Shown here piece by piece: positions 44,371 through 53,147 of a stretch of DNA of 64,000 bases. The position numbers were made by a program, and so were the translations under genes. The stretch spans positions 1,764,628-1,828,627 of the forward strand of contig NZ_CM001439.1 of assembly GCF_000244955.1 (NCBI RefSeq). Reading direction: 5' to 3'. How positions within the stretch are numbered: position 1 is the stretch's first letter; every line of letters begins with the position of its first letter. Source of the stretch: Saccharomonospora marina XMU15 (GTDB lineage Bacteria; Actinomycetota; Actinomycetes; Mycobacteriales; Pseudonocardiaceae). The notes beneath the pieces are model-generated. The model was not told the DNA's origin, did no database searches, and worked only from the letters and a program-made list of their open reading frames with translations.

Positions 44371-45489
44371 ATGCGGGTTGACCACGAGATCGACGTCGCC
44401 GTCATCGGTGCGGGGCAGGCCGGGCTGTCCGCCGCCTACTTCTTGCGCCGGGCGGGTGTGCCCGCAGAATCTGGCTTCGTCGTGCTCGACCACGGCGAGC
44501 GCCCAGGGGGCGCCTGGCAGCACCGTTGGCCCTTGCTGCGGATGGGCAAGGTGCACGGCATCCATGATCTGCCCGGTATGGCACTGGGGGCAGTGGACAG
44601 GCGGCTACCGGCGTCGGAGGTGGTCTCCGCCTACTTCGACCGCTACGAGAACGCCTTCGACCTGCCGGTGCGCCGACCCGTCGACGTACGTTCGGTCGGC
44701 CTGACCGGCGACGGCCGCTTCCTGGTGAGAAGCGCCACCGAGTCGTGGCTCGCGCGCGGCGTGCTCAACGCGACCGGAACGTGGGACAAGCCGTTCCGGC
44801 CGTACTACCCGGGCGTGGAGTCGTTTCGAGGCCCTCAGCCGCACACCGTCGACTACACCGGTGCGCAGGAGTTCGCGGGCCGCAGGGTCGTGGTGGTCGG
44901 CGGCGGCACCTCGGCAGTGCAACTGCTGCTGGAGATCGCCGAGGTGGCGGCCGAGACGACGTGGGTGACGCGCAGGCCGCCGGTGTTCCGCGACGCGGAG
45001 TTCACCCCCGAGTTCGGCCGTGCCGTGGTGGCGGAGGTGGACCGGCGGGTGCGTGGGGGCAAGCCCCCTGGCAGCGTGTCGGGCTTGACCGGCCTGCAGC
45101 TCACCCCGGAGGTGAGGGCAGCGATTCGGGAGGGGATTCTCGACCGCAGGCCGATGTTCCAGCGCGTCACCCCGGAGGGGGTGCGGTGGGCCGACGGCAC
45201 CGAACAGCGTGCCGACGTCATCCTGTGGGCCACCGGTTTCCGCGCCGCTCTCGACCATCTCGCACCGCTGCGGCTGCGCGAACCGGGCGGTGGTATCCGG
45301 ATGGACGGCACCAGGGTGGTCGCGCAGCCGCGACTGCATCTGCTCGGCTACGGCCCCTCGGCCAGCACGATCGGAGCCAACCGTGCCGGCCGTGCGGCCG
45401 TGCGCGAACTGCTGGCACAGCTGGATCGGCCGCTGGGCCCGGTCACCGGCGGGCGAGCCCGCTCGACCGGCGCGGTCGACGCGGCCTGA
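44371..45489 (+). CDS. FAD/NAD(P)-binding flavin monooxygenase-like protein
   Basis: A 372-aa flavoprotein with FAD motif GAGQAGLSAAY, a NADPH motif VVGGGTSAVQ and the ILWATGF segment near the C-terminus typical of flavin-containing monooxygenases. It lacks the FxGxxxHxxxW Baeyer-Villiger fingerprint. ATG 46 bases after the CoxG gene; ribosome-binding site weak. Substrate unknown. Confidence 0.83.
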   Translation: MRVDHEIDVAVIGAGQAGLSAAYFLRRAGVPAESGFVVLDHGERPGGAWQHRWPLLRMGKVHGIHDLPGMALGAVDRRLPASEVVSAYFDRYENAFDLPVRRPVDVRSVGLTGDGRFLVRSATESWLARGVLNATGTWDKPFRPYYPGVESFRGPQPHTVDYTGAQEFAGRRVVVVGGGTSAVQLLLEIAEVAAETTWVTRRPPVFRDAEFTPEFGRAVVAEVDRRVRGGKPPGSVSGLTGLQLTPEVRAAIREGILDRRPMFQRVTPEGVRWADGTEQRADVILWATGFRAALDHLAPLRLREPGGGIRMDGTRVVAQPRLHLLGYGPSASTIGANRAGRAAVRELLAQLDRPLGPVTGGRARSTGAVDAA

Positions 45490-45499
45490 ACCAACGGCA

Positions 45500-45919
45500 C
45501 TAGGCGGAACCGCAGGTCCAGCTGCTATACCCCCAGCTGGTCCCGCTTCCGTACTCACCGAGGCCGACCTGGATGCACACCGCGGTGCCTTCGGGATAGC
45601 TCTTGTTCCAGCTGCGCATCGTTTCGTAGCCGTCGGGGTTCCACAGCAGGAAGTCGTAACCGTTGCCCGACTTCACGGGTTCGACGTCGACCCGCATGAC
45701 CGCGGAATGGCCGTCATAACAACGGTCCAGGAGATAGAACCACTCGCCGTGATCCTCGAATTGCCCGTTGGCGCAGTAGCCATCACTCGAGGTGGTCATG
45801 AGGTAGTCGGCATGGGCGGGCATGGTGAACGTCCCCAGTGCCGCGGTGGTGACCATCATGACCGACAGTGCTCGGCGAGCCCATCGCTTTCCTCGGTTCG
45901 ACTTCCTGGTTGCTGTCAT
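45500..45919 (-). CDS. Small secreted four-cysteine protein
   Basis: A 139-aa precursor: a basic n-region (TRKSNRGKRWARR), hydrophobic core (ALSVMMVTTAALGTF) and a likely signal peptidase site after MPAHA. The mature part of about 103 residues has four Cys (YCANG, RCYDG, VCIQV, TCGSA), enough for two disulfides, and is rich in Tyr, Trp and Gly. I recognise no family. An upstream GTG at 45952 is an alternative start. Stops face each other with the flavoprotein gene ten bases away. Confidence 0.75.
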   Translation of the reverse strand: MTATRKSNRGKRWARRALSVMMVTTAALGTFTMPAHADYLMTTSSDGYCANGQFEDHGEWFYLLDRCYDGHSAVMRVDVEPVKSGNGYDFLLWNPDGYETMRSWNKSYPEGTAVCIQVGLGEYGSGTSWGYSSWTCGSA

Positions 45920-46015
45920 GGCATTCCGATCGATCTCGGGACTGTTCCTCACTCCCGGACCGTAGTTGCCGCCGCTGACGCATCACTGACTCGGAACCGA
46001 CCGCACGCGTCCCTT

Positions 46016-46063
46016 ACTCGGTGATCTTGTCCAGCGGCTCCGCGGAGTCCGCGATCACCGAGT
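46016..46063 (-). terminator. Terminator of the fdrA operon
   Basis: ACTCGGTGATC (46016-46026) and GATCACCGAGT (46053-46063) form a perfect 11-bp stem; within the loop CTCCGCGGAG is itself a 10-base palindrome. It begins about 60 bases beyond the stop of the DUF1116 gene on the minus strand, the right place to end the fdrA-DUF1116-DUF2877 transcript. Confidence 0.75.
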
Positions 46064-46122
46064 GTTGCTCCAGGTGCGGGAACTTCAGGAAAGGCTGCTG
46101 TGCTGGTGAGCGCGTTTCGCCG

Positions 46123-47559
46123 CTAGACCCCGGTCCTGCCCGCGGCCATGGCTGGTTCGCTCGCCCGCGCGCGGGCCCGCTCGGCGAGCGCGGCCAGCGC
46201 GGCGGGGAAGATCTCGGCGGGTGGCTTGACCAAGCCCGCTCCGACCTGGCCGACGCCGGGCTGCCTGCCCGCCATTCCGGTGTTGATCTGCGGCAGGATG
46301 CCGGTACGGCACACCAGGCTGACGTCGATGCCGGTCGGGGTGCCCTTGAACTCCAGGATCGGGATGCTCCAGCGAGGGTTCTCGGTCAGCGTGATCTCGT
46401 ACATCCGTCGCGTGGTGGCCAGTGCCTGCGGCACGCTGCCGCCGACGAACCTCACGATCGGTGGGGCGGTGGCCATGGCGAACCCGCCGAGGCCCGCGGT
46501 CTCGGTGATCGCGGAGTCACCGATGTCGGGGTTGGCGTCGTCCGGTCCGAAGTCGCCGATGAACAGCCCGTCGGCGAGTTGAGCCGGTCCGGTGAACCAC
46601 TGGTCGCCGGTACCGGCCACCTGAATGCCGAAGTCGGTGCCGTTGCGGGCCATCGCGACCACCATGGTGGAGCCGTCGATGCCCCTGGCGGCGTCGAGCG
46701 CGAGCTTGCAGGCGGGCATCGCCAGGTTGAGGAAGAAGTGATCGTTGCCGCCGACGAACCGGAACACGTCGGCGAGGTCGGTGCCCGCGTGGCCGGAAGA
46801 CACCAGAGCAGGCGCGAGATCTCGAAGCAGCATCAGGGTTCCCGCCCGGTTGCGGTTGTGAGCCTCGTCGCCCATCTGCACCATCTGCGTGAGGATGGCG
46901 GTGATGTCGATCGGGCCGGTGGCGCGCACGGCGTCGCGCAGCATGGGACCGAGTACGCTGCCCATCCAGCGCAGCCGCTCGAGCACGTCAGGTGCGTAGG
47001 CGCCGTAGCGCAACACCTTGCCGAGTCCCTCGTTCAGCGAGCAGTAGGTGCGCCGCCCCGAGTCGGGGTCCTGCAGCACGAACATCCACATCGACGGTGA
47101 CACCACACCGGCCATCGGCCCCACCGCGCCCCGGTGGTGGCACGGCTCGAACGTCAGGCTCCCGGTTTCCAGCAGCGTGGCGGCGTCGTCGGGTTCGGCG
47201 ACGATGCCTTCCAGCGCGGCGGCGCCGAGCAACGCCCCGCGCAGCGGGCCGGACGCGCGGTCCCAGCCGATGGGTGGTCCCGCGTGCAGGAAGTGGCCTC
47301 GTTCGAGGCCGAGTGCCTCACTGGCCGGCACCACGTCCACCAGCATCGCCCGCACGTCCAGCACGGCTCGAGCCGCGCGCTGGTTAGCCTCGTGGCGCAG
47401 CGGGTCCGCCATGACGGTCGCCAGGTCCGCCTCGGTGCCCGGCACCGGAGGCCGCCAGTCCACTTGCGACACGGCGACGGCCTGATCGGACAGTGCCGTG
47501 GCGAACAGTTCGGCTCCGGCGTTGACGACCGCTGCCGGAGCGCGGGTGGGGCGGTTCAT
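46123..47559 (-). CDS. DUF1116 protein (YlbE/AllG-like carbamoyltransferase component)
   Basis: A 478-aa DUF1116 protein (EPCHHRGAVGPMAGVVSPSMWM, QMVQMGDEAHNRNRAG, HFFLNLAMPACKLALDAA), the family of E. coli YlbE. In E. coli, FdrA, YlbE and YlbF (AllF, AllG, AllH) together form oxamate carbamoyltransferase, which splits oxalurate with phosphate to oxamate and carbamoyl phosphate. All three homologues are adjacent here. In this locus, barbiturase and a uracil-type permease suggest a different ureide substrate. ATG overlaps the fdrA stop (ATGA). Confidence 0.88.
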   Translation of the reverse strand: MNRPTRAPAAVVNAGAELFATALSDQAVAVSQVDWRPPVPGTEADLATVMADPLRHEANQRAARAVLDVRAMLVDVVPASEALGLERGHFLHAGPPIGWDRASGPLRGALLGAAALEGIVAEPDDAATLLETGSLTFEPCHHRGAVGPMAGVVSPSMWMFVLQDPDSGRRTYCSLNEGLGKVLRYGAYAPDVLERLRWMGSVLGPMLRDAVRATGPIDITAILTQMVQMGDEAHNRNRAGTLMLLRDLAPALVSSGHAGTDLADVFRFVGGNDHFFLNLAMPACKLALDAARGIDGSTMVVAMARNGTDFGIQVAGTGDQWFTGPAQLADGLFIGDFGPDDANPDIGDSAITETAGLGGFAMATAPPIVRFVGGSVPQALATTRRMYEITLTENPRWSIPILEFKGTPTGIDVSLVCRTGILPQINTGMAGRQPGVGQVGAGLVKPPAEIFPAALAALAERARARASEPAMAAGRTGV

Positions 47560-49028
47560 CGGGCACCTCCGGTGACCAGCTCGACGGCACGCCGCGTGGC
47601 GTGGGCATTGGACAGGTAGACCTCGGCGCCCGCCTCGGCCAGCGCGCCCGCCTGCGTGTGCAGTCCCTGCGGGTCCGATTCGGTACCGACGCAGGCGACG
47701 ACGACCGGCACCTCACGCCGTAGCCGTGCCGACCTGATGGCGGGCGCGAGTGTGGCGGCCGGATCGGGCTCGGCGCCGTGGCCGAGTACCACGTCCAGCA
47801 GTACCACGGCGGTTTCCGGATCGGCGGCCGCCTTGACCAGCTGCTCCAGCCGCAGCGTCGGGTCGATCATCGGGTGCGCCCTGCCCGTGGTCAGCGCGTC
47901 GTCACCGAAATCGACCATGCTGTGCCCCTCGACGGTGAAAGCGCCGCCGAGGGCGGGCCCGGCTTCGAGAGGGATGTTGCTGTGGATGGGGCCGAGCTTC
48001 TCGCTCGCGATGAGCATCGCCTCGTCGCACAGCGTGCCGCCCGCGAACAGGCCACGCAGGTATCGGCCCGCTGCCGGTGCGGTCGGCCTGCCCCAGCGCG
48101 GCCAGCGCGGTGCAGGCCTGCCGAGTGCGGCCAGCGCGGCTTCGGCCGATGCGGTCAGGTCCGCTTCACCGGGGGCCAGCATGGCGAGCAACACGGGGGT
48201 GTCCAGCTGGTCGGCGAAGGCGCGCACGGCGTCGGCGACCTGCGGTGCGGGAGGCTTGGACACCACCACGATCAGCTCGACGGCGGCGTCGGCGTCCAGC
48301 CTACGCAGTGCCGCCATTGTGGACAGTCCGCCGATCTCGGCGCCGAGGTCGCGGCCACCGACGCCCAGCGCGGCGCTGACCCCGACGCCTGCCGCGTCGA
48401 GCAGACACAGCAGCTGCTGGCATCCGGTTCCGGACGCGGCGACCAACCCGACAGGACCCGGGCGGGTGGCGTTGGCGAAGCCGAGCCCTACGCCGCCGAC
48501 CACCGCCGTGCCGCAGTCGGGTCCCATCACCAGCAGCTCGCGCTCGGCCGCGGTGCGCTTGAGGGCCAGTTCCTGCTCCACCGGCACGTTGTCACTGAAG
48601 ATCAACACGTCGCGACCGGCGTCGAGAGCGTCCATCGCCTCGACGAACGCGTGCGGGCCGGGCACCGACACCAGCGCCAGTTCGGCGCCTGAGCGGGCCA
48701 GCGCCGACCGCGTCGTACGCGGTGCGGCGACCCGGTCGGTGCCGTCACTGCCGTCGCGGGGGGCCGACAGCGCCGACTCCACGGCGGCCAGTGCCGCAGG
48801 CAGGGTTTCCTCGTCCTCGAGGCGAAGCGCTACCACCATGTCGTTGGGTGACGTCATGGGCAGCTGGAAGCCCATCGAGGCGAGCACCTCGACATTGAGC
48901 GGGGTCGCCATCACCACCTGGGCGGCGATCACCCCTGGTAGTGCGGTGACCTGGCGACTCACCTGTAGCAGGGTCACGGAGTCGGCATAGGCGCCGGGGC
49001 GCAGCTCGACGTGGACGACACCGGTCAC
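47556..49028 (-). CDS. fdrA: FdrA family protein (AllF-like carbamoyltransferase component)
   Basis: A 490-aa protein built like succinyl-CoA synthetase alpha/beta chains, with the FdrA hallmark LLVMGPDCGTAVV and a GLVAASGTGCQQ segment. Known in E. coli as FdrA/AllF, a subunit of oxamate carbamoyltransferase; older annotations call it acyl-CoA synthetase. It overlaps its neighbours on both sides (GTGA before, ATGA after), so the three subunits are tightly coupled. GTG start. Confidence 0.88.
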   Translation of the reverse strand: MTGVVHVELRPGAYADSVTLLQVSRQVTALPGVIAAQVVMATPLNVEVLASMGFQLPMTSPNDMVVALRLEDEETLPAALAAVESALSAPRDGSDGTDRVAAPRTTRSALARSGAELALVSVPGPHAFVEAMDALDAGRDVLIFSDNVPVEQELALKRTAAERELLVMGPDCGTAVVGGVGLGFANATRPGPVGLVAASGTGCQQLLCLLDAAGVGVSAALGVGGRDLGAEIGGLSTMAALRRLDADAAVELIVVVSKPPAPQVADAVRAFADQLDTPVLLAMLAPGEADLTASAEAALAALGRPAPRWPRWGRPTAPAAGRYLRGLFAGGTLCDEAMLIASEKLGPIHSNIPLEAGPALGGAFTVEGHSMVDFGDDALTTGRAHPMIDPTLRLEQLVKAAADPETAVVLLDVVLGHGAEPDPAATLAPAIRSARLRREVPVVVACVGTESDPQGLHTQAGALAEAGAEVYLSNAHATRRAVELVTGGAR

Positions 49029-49870
49029 ACGAGGGTCCTTTCGGTGGGGAAACGCTGGAGCAGGTCGAGCGCGAGGTGCAGGCCGAGCGCCAGGCCGTGG
49101 CCGGAGGTGTGGCCGACCTCCAGCAGCGCCGCCAGCCCGGCGGCACAGCCGGGGCCTGCCGAGGCGAGGTCGGCCACCAGCCGCCGAAACCGCGGCAGCG
49201 CCTCGCCGCGGGCGGCGCAGTCGAGCAGCGTCGCCGACAGCGTGGTGGTGTTGCGGGAGGCCAGTGCCGCGACGGCGGCCGCGACCGGACGAAGCCGGGC
49301 GGGGTCGTGTCCACCGAGGACACCGGCGGCCACCGTCGCGAGCCAGCCGCAGAGCACGTCGTCGCCGAGCGGTGTCAGCCCGCTGCCGCGGCCGAGCAGC
49401 AGCGGCACGGCGGCGGGGTCACCGTCGCCGAGCAGTGTCAGCGCGGCCGCGGGCAACTCCTCGCGGGTGTGCGGCAACGGCGGGCAGACCTTCGCGAGTG
49501 CCCGTGCCGCTCGCCGTGCCGCGGCGGGAGGCAGCGCCGGGACCGATGCCTCGACCACTCGGCCCACGGTCAGCCGCGCGCCGCCGAGCAGCAGCGACCC
49601 GCCCCCAACCCGTGCGCGCGATCCGGGCGGCGTCGGCGTGGCGAGACCCTCGGCCAGTGACGCCAGGGTGGTGCGCAGTCCGCAGGGCACCGCGGTGGCG
49701 GACCGGGACAGCACGCCGAGGCAGAAGCCGTCGACGTCGAGGTAGACCGCGTCGTGGCCGGCGTGTACCACGGTGGCGGTGCGCACGCGGCCCGCGAGTA
49801 CGTCGCGAACACGACCGGTGGCGGCCACCCTGATCGGGGTTGTGGCCGAAACGTGATGCGACGCGAGCAT
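49025..49870 (-). CDS. DUF2877 protein (YlbF/AllH-like carbamoyltransferase component)
   Basis: A 281-aa DUF2877 protein with LLGRGSGLTPLGDDVLCGW, then NTTTLSATLL and GHTSGHGLALGL near the C-terminus, conserved features of this family. Homologue of the third E. coli oxamate carbamoyltransferase subunit. First gene of the minus-strand operon, divergent from the PucR regulator 83 bases away. Confidence 0.87.
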   Translation of the reverse strand: MLASHHVSATTPIRVAATGRVRDVLAGRVRTATVVHAGHDAVYLDVDGFCLGVLSRSATAVPCGLRTTLASLAEGLATPTPPGSRARVGGGSLLLGGARLTVGRVVEASVPALPPAAARRAARALAKVCPPLPHTREELPAAALTLLGDGDPAAVPLLLGRGSGLTPLGDDVLCGWLATVAAGVLGGHDPARLRPVAAAVAALASRNTTTLSATLLDCAARGEALPRFRRLVADLASAGPGCAAGLAALLEVGHTSGHGLALGLHLALDLLQRFPTERTLV

Positions 49871-49910
49871 TCCTCGGACGCTAGTCGTTCGGTACGGTAC
49901 CCCGAATGGT

Positions 49911-49940
49911 GAGTGTTGCCAACGTTAGCGTTGATCAACG
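49911..49940. promoter_or_regulatory. Candidate PucR operator(s) in the divergent promoter region
   Basis: CGTTGATCAACG at 49929-49940 is a perfect 12-base palindrome 13 bases before the pucR-type start, and GTTGCCAAC, a related half-site pair with a different spacer, lies about 15 bases to its left. The location between divergent operons suits control of both by the PucR protein, including autoregulation. Confidence 0.5.
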
Positions 49941-49953
49941 GCAGGAGATGCCA

Positions 49954-51609
49954 ATGCGCCGGTATTTCCTGCCGTTGCGGGAACTGCTCACGCTGAGTTG
50001 TCTGGACGGGACCATCGTGCTCGCCGGAGCCGCCGGACTCGACCGCCCGGTGTCGGCGGTCAACGTCATGGAGGTCCCCGATGTGCTGGACTGGGTGAAG
50101 CCGCACGAACTGTTGGTCACCACCGGATACCCGCTCGCGGCAGGCGACGGTGACCCCGCCGTCACTCTCACCGAACTGCTGCCCGGGCTGCACGCCAACA
50201 ACCTCGCCGGGATGGGTGTCAAACTCGGCCGCTACCTCGACTCCGTCGCGGCCGACGCGCTCGCCGCCGCCGATGAACTCGGCTTCCCCGTCCTCGGCCT
50301 GCCGAGGGACCTCGCCTTCGACGACCTCATCGTGCAGGTCTTCGCGCAGTTGGGACACCGGCACGACGACGCGCTCGCCCGCGCGGACACGTTGCACACC
50401 ACGCTTTCCCAACTGGTTCTGCACGGTGCCGACCTGAACCGGATCAGCGCCGAGGTAGCGCGGGTGCTCGGTGTGGGCATCGTCGTCACCTCCACCGACG
50501 GGCGAGAGTGGGGCGGGGCGCTCGACGACGCGGCGCGCGACCAACTCGTGCGACTCGATCTGATCGACTCCTCCGGCCGGGTCCGCGTCGAGCGGCTGAG
50601 GATGGGTCCGCATCCGGTCGCCGACGGTGAGGCGCGGGTGCTTCCGGTGCCCGCGGGCGGCACCGATCTCGCGCGGCTGGTGTGTGTCGCCCCCGGGCGC
50701 GCGCTGGGCTACGACGATGTGCAGGCGCTGGAGCGCACCGCGATCATCGTCGCGCTGCTGCTCACCCGCCAGCAGGCGGTGGCCGTGGTGGAGAACAAGT
50801 ACCGAGGAGACTTCCTGCGCGACGTGTTCCTCGACCGCGCGGGGGACGAGGCCTTCGTCGTCGAGCACGCCCGCACCTTCGGCTGGGAACTCGACCGGCC
50901 GATGGCCGTGCTCTGCGCCGAGATGGACCCGGTGGACGCGGCGGAGGAACCGGTTTCCGACAGCACTCGCCGGTTGTGGCAGGAACGGTTCGCCGCTGCC
51001 TGGCGGAAGGTGTGCGAGTCGTGGGACCGCTCGATCTCCACCGTGGACTTCTCCACGGAGGTGGTGAGCCTGCTGCCGACGTCGGTGACCGGTGACTCGC
51101 CCCGCGCCGCCGTGGACCGGTTGGTCGGCGACGTCGCGGGCGACAGGGGCGGTGGACGGCGGCCGTTCTCGGTAGGGGTGAGTCGCGTGGTGTCGTCGGT
51201 GAAGGAACTGCCGACCGCGTACAACCAGGCGCGGCGCGCGATCCAGGTCGGCAGGCGCATCAGCGGCGGACGTTGCACCACCTGGTTCGACGACCTCGGC
51301 CTGCATCGGCTCATCGCGCTGGTGCCCGATCCCCGCGAGTTGCACGAGTTCGCCCACGACGTGCTGGGTGACCTCGCCGCCGACACCGCGGAGGCGGCTG
51401 ATCTACGGGTAACGTTGCAGGTGCTGCTCGACACCAACCTCAACGTGGCCGAAGCCGCTCGCAAGCAGTTCTTCCACTACAACACCATGCGATACCGCAT
51501 CAGCAAGCTGCAGACGATGCTCGGCCCGTTCACCACGGACCCGTTGCTGCGGCTCAACGCAGCGGTGGCGCTGCAGGTGCTCGACCTGCATCGCGACTCC
51601 GCGCGATGA
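49954..51609 (+). CDS. PucR family transcriptional regulator
   Basis: A 551-aa regulator: N-terminal PucR sensing domain (LRELLTLSCLDGTIVLAGAAG, MEVPDVLDWVKPHELLVTTGY), central GGDEF-like region, C-terminal PucR helix-turn-helix (LLDTNLNVAEAARKQFFHYN, TMRYRISKLQ). PucR proteins control purine and, in some actinomycetes, pyrimidine catabolism. GGAG six bases before the ATG at 49954 favours it over ATGs at 49906 and 49948. It sits at the centre of the ureide/pyrimidine locus and probably controls both arms. Confidence 0.9.
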   Translation: MRRYFLPLRELLTLSCLDGTIVLAGAAGLDRPVSAVNVMEVPDVLDWVKPHELLVTTGYPLAAGDGDPAVTLTELLPGLHANNLAGMGVKLGRYLDSVAADALAAADELGFPVLGLPRDLAFDDLIVQVFAQLGHRHDDALARADTLHTTLSQLVLHGADLNRISAEVARVLGVGIVVTSTDGREWGGALDDAARDQLVRLDLIDSSGRVRVERLRMGPHPVADGEARVLPVPAGGTDLARLVCVAPGRALGYDDVQALERTAIIVALLLTRQQAVAVVENKYRGDFLRDVFLDRAGDEAFVVEHARTFGWELDRPMAVLCAEMDPVDAAEEPVSDSTRRLWQERFAAAWRKVCESWDRSISTVDFSTEVVSLLPTSVTGDSPRAAVDRLVGDVAGDRGGGRRPFSVGVSRVVSSVKELPTAYNQARRAIQVGRRISGGRCTTWFDDLGLHRLIALVPDPRELHEFAHDVLGDLAADTAEAADLRVTLQVLLDTNLNVAEAARKQFFHYNTMRYRISKLQTMLGPFTTDPLLRLNAAVALQVLDLHRDSAR

Positions 51610-51623
51610 GCGGGTTCGCCCGC
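51610..51623 (+). terminator. Compact hairpin directly after the pucR stop
   Basis: GCGGG-TTCG-CCCGC is a 5-bp stem with a UUCG tetraloop, followed at once by the palindrome GGGGCCCC. It begins right after the TGA. The remaining 130 bases to the permease gene hold its promoter, for which I could not pick a confident -35/-10 pair. Confidence 0.55.
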
Positions 51624-51752
51624 GGGGCCCCGCCAGCAAGGTGTGCCAGTGCCACGGCTGTTTGTTCGGCAGATGTGGACAGTGCTGCTGTGTGATCCGC
51701 AGCATTAGCGTCAGCCCAAAATTTTCGGCCAGCGCAGCGTCGAGGAGATGTC

Positions 51753-53147
51753 GTGACCAAATCCATGTTCAGCTGGAAAGTTGTCCACGGCGGGAAGGCT
51801 CCGCCACCGTGCGCCGCCGTGGGCCCGATGGAGCGGCTCAGTTGGGGGCGCACCCTGGGGCTGGGTGCCCAGCACGTCGTCGCCATGTTCGGTGCCACGT
51901 TCGTGTTCCCGTTGGTGATGGGTCTCGACCCCAACCTCGCGATCATGTTCTCGGGTGTCTGCACCATCATGTTCCTGCTGATCGTGCGCAACCGGGTGCC
52001 GAGTTACCTGGGCACCAGCGCCTCGTTCGTGGCTGCGGTGACCGCGATCCGCGCGCAGGGCGGCGACTCCGCCGACGTCACAGGGGCGATCCTGGTCGGC
52101 GGCCTCGTGCTCGCCGCGATCGGCCTGCTGATCCACTTCGGAGGGTCGCGGATCCTGCACAAGGTGCTGCCACCCGCGGTCACCGGCGCGGTGATCATGC
52201 TGATCGGCTTCAACCTCGCTCCGGTGGTCGCGGATGTCTACTGGCATCAGGATCAGTGGATCGCGCTGCTGACCGCGACGTTCATGGTGCTTGCCGCGGT
52301 GCTGCTGCCCGGGTTCTGGTCTCGCATCGCGGTGTTCCTCGCGCTGGTGTTCGGCTATGTCGTGTCCTGGTTGGCGGACAGTGTTTTCGGGCAGATCACC
52401 TCGGTGTTGCCCACGAGTGACGGCGAGGCCGTGCCACACAACCGCGTTTCGTGGGAGCAGGTTCAGCAGGCGGACTGGTTCGGGCTGCCGAGCGGGCAGC
52501 TCGCCGACGGGGTCTCCGTGGTGCACGCACCGTCGTTCTCGCTGACGTTCGTGCTGCTGGTGCTGCCAGGTGTCATCGCCCTCATCGCCGAGAACGCGGG
52601 CCACGTCAAGGCCGTGGCGCAGATGACGGGTGACGATCTCGACCCCTACATGGGCAGGGCGATCGGTGCCGACGGGCTCGCCACCGCGCTGGCCAGTGCG
52701 TTCGGCGGTTCGCCCACCACGACCTACGCGGAGAACATCGGCGTCATGGGCACCACCAGGGTGTACTCCACCGCAGCCTACTACGCCGCCGCCGGTGTGG
52801 CCATCCTGCTCGGGCTGTCGCCGAAATTCGGTGCTGTGGTCAACGCGACCCCCGGTGGCGTGCTCGGCGGGATCACCCTGGTGCTGTACGGGATGATCGG
52901 GCTGATCGGCGTGAAGATCTGGGTGGAGAACCGCGTCGACTTCGGCAATCCGGTGAACCTCATCGGGCTCGCGGCCGGGCTGATCGCCGGTATCGGCGGG
53001 GTGAGCCTGACCTTCACCGAGAACTTCGAACTCGGCGGCATCGCGCTGGGCACGATCCTGGTGATCGTGTACTTCCACCTGGTGAAGGGCCGCAGCAAGC
53101 AGCTCGCCTCCGACGAGACCGCGGAAGACGCGGTGGGCCCGAAGTGA
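51753..53147 (+). CDS. NCS2 family uracil permease (UraA-like)
   Basis: A 464-aa nucleobase:cation symporter with 13-14 transmembrane segments. The substrate-binding region (TTYAENIGVMGTTRVYS) matches the uracil transporter UraA (TTYGENIGVMAITRVYS), and not the NQNxGVxxxT pattern of xanthine or urate carriers; the Glu of ENAGH, matching Glu241 of UraA, is also present. Its gene begins the forward operon of the pyrimidine locus. GTG start with GAGGAG eight bases upstream. Confidence 0.9.
   Translation: MTKSMFSWKVVHGGKAPPPCAAVGPMERLSWGRTLGLGAQHVVAMFGATFVFPLVMGLDPNLAIMFSGVCTIMFLLIVRNRVPSYLGTSASFVAAVTAIRAQGGDSADVTGAILVGGLVLAAIGLLIHFGGSRILHKVLPPAVTGAVIMLIGFNLAPVVADVYWHQDQWIALLTATFMVLAAVLLPGFWSRIAVFLALVFGYVVSWLADSVFGQITSVLPTSDGEAVPHNRVSWEQVQQADWFGLPSGQLADGVSVVHAPSFSLTFVLLVLPGVIALIAENAGHVKAVAQMTGDDLDPYMGRAIGADGLATALASAFGGSPTTTYAENIGVMGTTRVYSTAAYYAAAGVAILLGLSPKFGAVVNATPGGVLGGITLVLYGMIGLIGVKIWVENRVDFGNPVNLIGLAAGLIAGIGGVSLTFTENFELGGIALGTILVIVYFHLVKGRSKQLASDETAEDAVGPK

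Noticed and set aside
47556-49028. Annotation of FdrA as succinyl-CoA or acyl-CoA synthetase
   Set aside because: Fold similarity only; the pairing with DUF1116, DUF2877 and carbamate kinase matches the carbamoyltransferase system.
46123-51609. Allantoin/purine catabolism as the function of the PucR-FdrA locus
   Set aside because: No uricase, allantoinase, allantoate or ureidoglycolate enzymes are seen in the window; barbiturase and UraA-type permease favour pyrimidines. Not fully excluded, because such genes could lie beyond the right edge.
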